Positions 63,634 through 64,000 of a DNA stretch of 64,000 nucleotides are shown in pieces (the first letter of the stretch is position 1; each line of letters begins with the position of its first letter). Origin of the DNA: JABDLO01 sp035327565 (GTDB lineage Bacteria > Bacteroidota > Bacteroidia > Chitinophagales > Saprospiraceae); the NCBI GenBank assembly GCA_035327565.1, contig DAOLDB010000005.1:53800-117799 (forward strand), in the 5' to 3' direction. A program made the position numbers and the translations under genes. Below the pieces are notes generated by a model, which saw only the letters and a list, made by a program, of their open reading frames with translations, searched no databases and was not told the DNA's origin.

Positions 63634-63896
63634 TTACCAATAAAACCTTTTTGGGTGATTTAAAGTCAATAATTTTTTTATTTGAGCATGATCATATTTT
63701 TTCAATACCTTTTCTCTTTTAAGGGCTTTTGATTTATTTTCATACACTTCAGTATAAACCAGTACCCAGGGTGAAAAGGTTTTTGTGGATTGGTCAAGCC
63801 AGCATTATGTTGATTGAGTCTATGGGATAAGTCTGTGGTATACCCTTTGTATTATTTATTGTAGGCAGGAGAATATATAATGTAAATATAGAAGAT
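63634..63896 (-). pseudogene. Broken GIY-YIG endonuclease gene
   Basis: On the minus strand a GIY-YIG domain can be read in two pieces. The first reads FYIYIIYSPAYNK, then a TAA stop (63852-63854), then YKGYTTDLSHRLNQHNAGL. The second, after a one-base shift near 63772-63778, reads FSPWVLVYTEVYENKSK and KREKVLKKYDHAQIKKLL, ending at TAA 63634-63636. The codon where ATG is expected is ATC (63894-63896). A nonsense codon, a frameshift and a lost start make it a pseudogene. The family is common next to tRNA genes in Bacteroidota. Confidence 0.75.
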
Positions 63897-63939
63897 TACA
63901 AGGAAGAAAAATAAACCCTGAGTATTCAGTAAAAATAAG

Positions 63940-64000
63940 CGGTCCGGACGGGACTCGAACCCGCGACCCCATGCGTGACAGGCATGTATTCTAACCAACT
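63940..64000 (-). tRNA. tRNA-Asp (GUC), truncated at the window edge
   Basis: On the minus strand: TTGGTTAGAATACATGCC then TGTCACG with anticodon GTC, CATGG, GGTCGCGGGTTCGAGTCC (T-arm) and acceptor strand CCGGACC with discriminator G at 63940. CCA is not encoded. The 5' acceptor strand and part of the D-arm are beyond the right edge. The anticodon loop TGTCACG is that of bacterial tRNA-Asp. Confidence 0.88.

Noticed and set aside
1..64000. CRISPR arrays, insertion sequences, prophage or integrase genes
   Set aside because: No direct-repeat arrays, transposase or phage-like frames were seen on either strand.

Overview
The window is a low-GC chromosome segment from a member of the Bacteroidota, most likely a gliding or Saprospira-like lineage. 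The evidence is a 2443-residue SprA-type type IX secretion translocon protein, a PorV/PorQ-family barrel, a short (288 aa) Bacteroidota-type primary sigma factor, several TonB/DUF5916-type outer-membrane barrels, and promoters of the Bacteroidota form TTG-N20-TAnnTTTG. Nearly all of it is ordinary chromosomal backbone. I see no CRISPR array, insertion sequence or prophage.

Layout. 1-10024: ruvA 3' end, sprA, and a histidine kinase/response regulator pair. 10258-10580: an independent RNA gene with its own promoter and terminator; it encodes a 169-nt tRNA-shaped RNA with a roughly 97-nt structured insertion where the variable arm should be. 10717-16785: a BioD-like P-loop protein and two outer-membrane proteins. 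17010-24310: rpsU, then a fatty-acid/aldehyde cluster (acyl-CoA dehydrogenase, thioesterase, aldehyde dehydrogenase, TetR regulator) in which two near-identical palindromes look like operators; one sits on the -7 box of the dehydrogenase promoter. 24330-29550: an ECF sigma factor with its companion membrane protein, an unknown secreted protein and an ABC-2 transporter.

29875-37075 is a complete histidine operon, hisG-D-C-B-H-A-F-IE, tightly packed with overlapping ends. It is preceded by a His-rich leader peptide and a classical attenuator with alternative hairpins. A DUF1684 gene follows, overlapping hisIE, and an ABC-F ATPase converges on it. 39830-43320 is gene-poor and contains psuG plus at least one decayed lipoprotein gene.

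43322-47675 (minus) is a PIG-L deacetylase, a 32-residue membrane peptide and a sodium/solute symporter. 47829-55175 holds housekeeping genes: an NqrM-like protein, mazG, rpsO, pnp, the primary sigma factor and purC. 55223-63356 carries peptidase, gamma-glutamyltransferase, lipoprotein and Lon-substrate-domain genes. The right edge is a truncated tRNA-Asp (GUC), a broken GIY-YIG nuclease gene and a degenerate partial copy of the same tRNA.

The most interesting observations are the tRNA-like RNA gene, the his attenuator, and the operator pair that ties the acyl-CoA genes to the TetR regulator.
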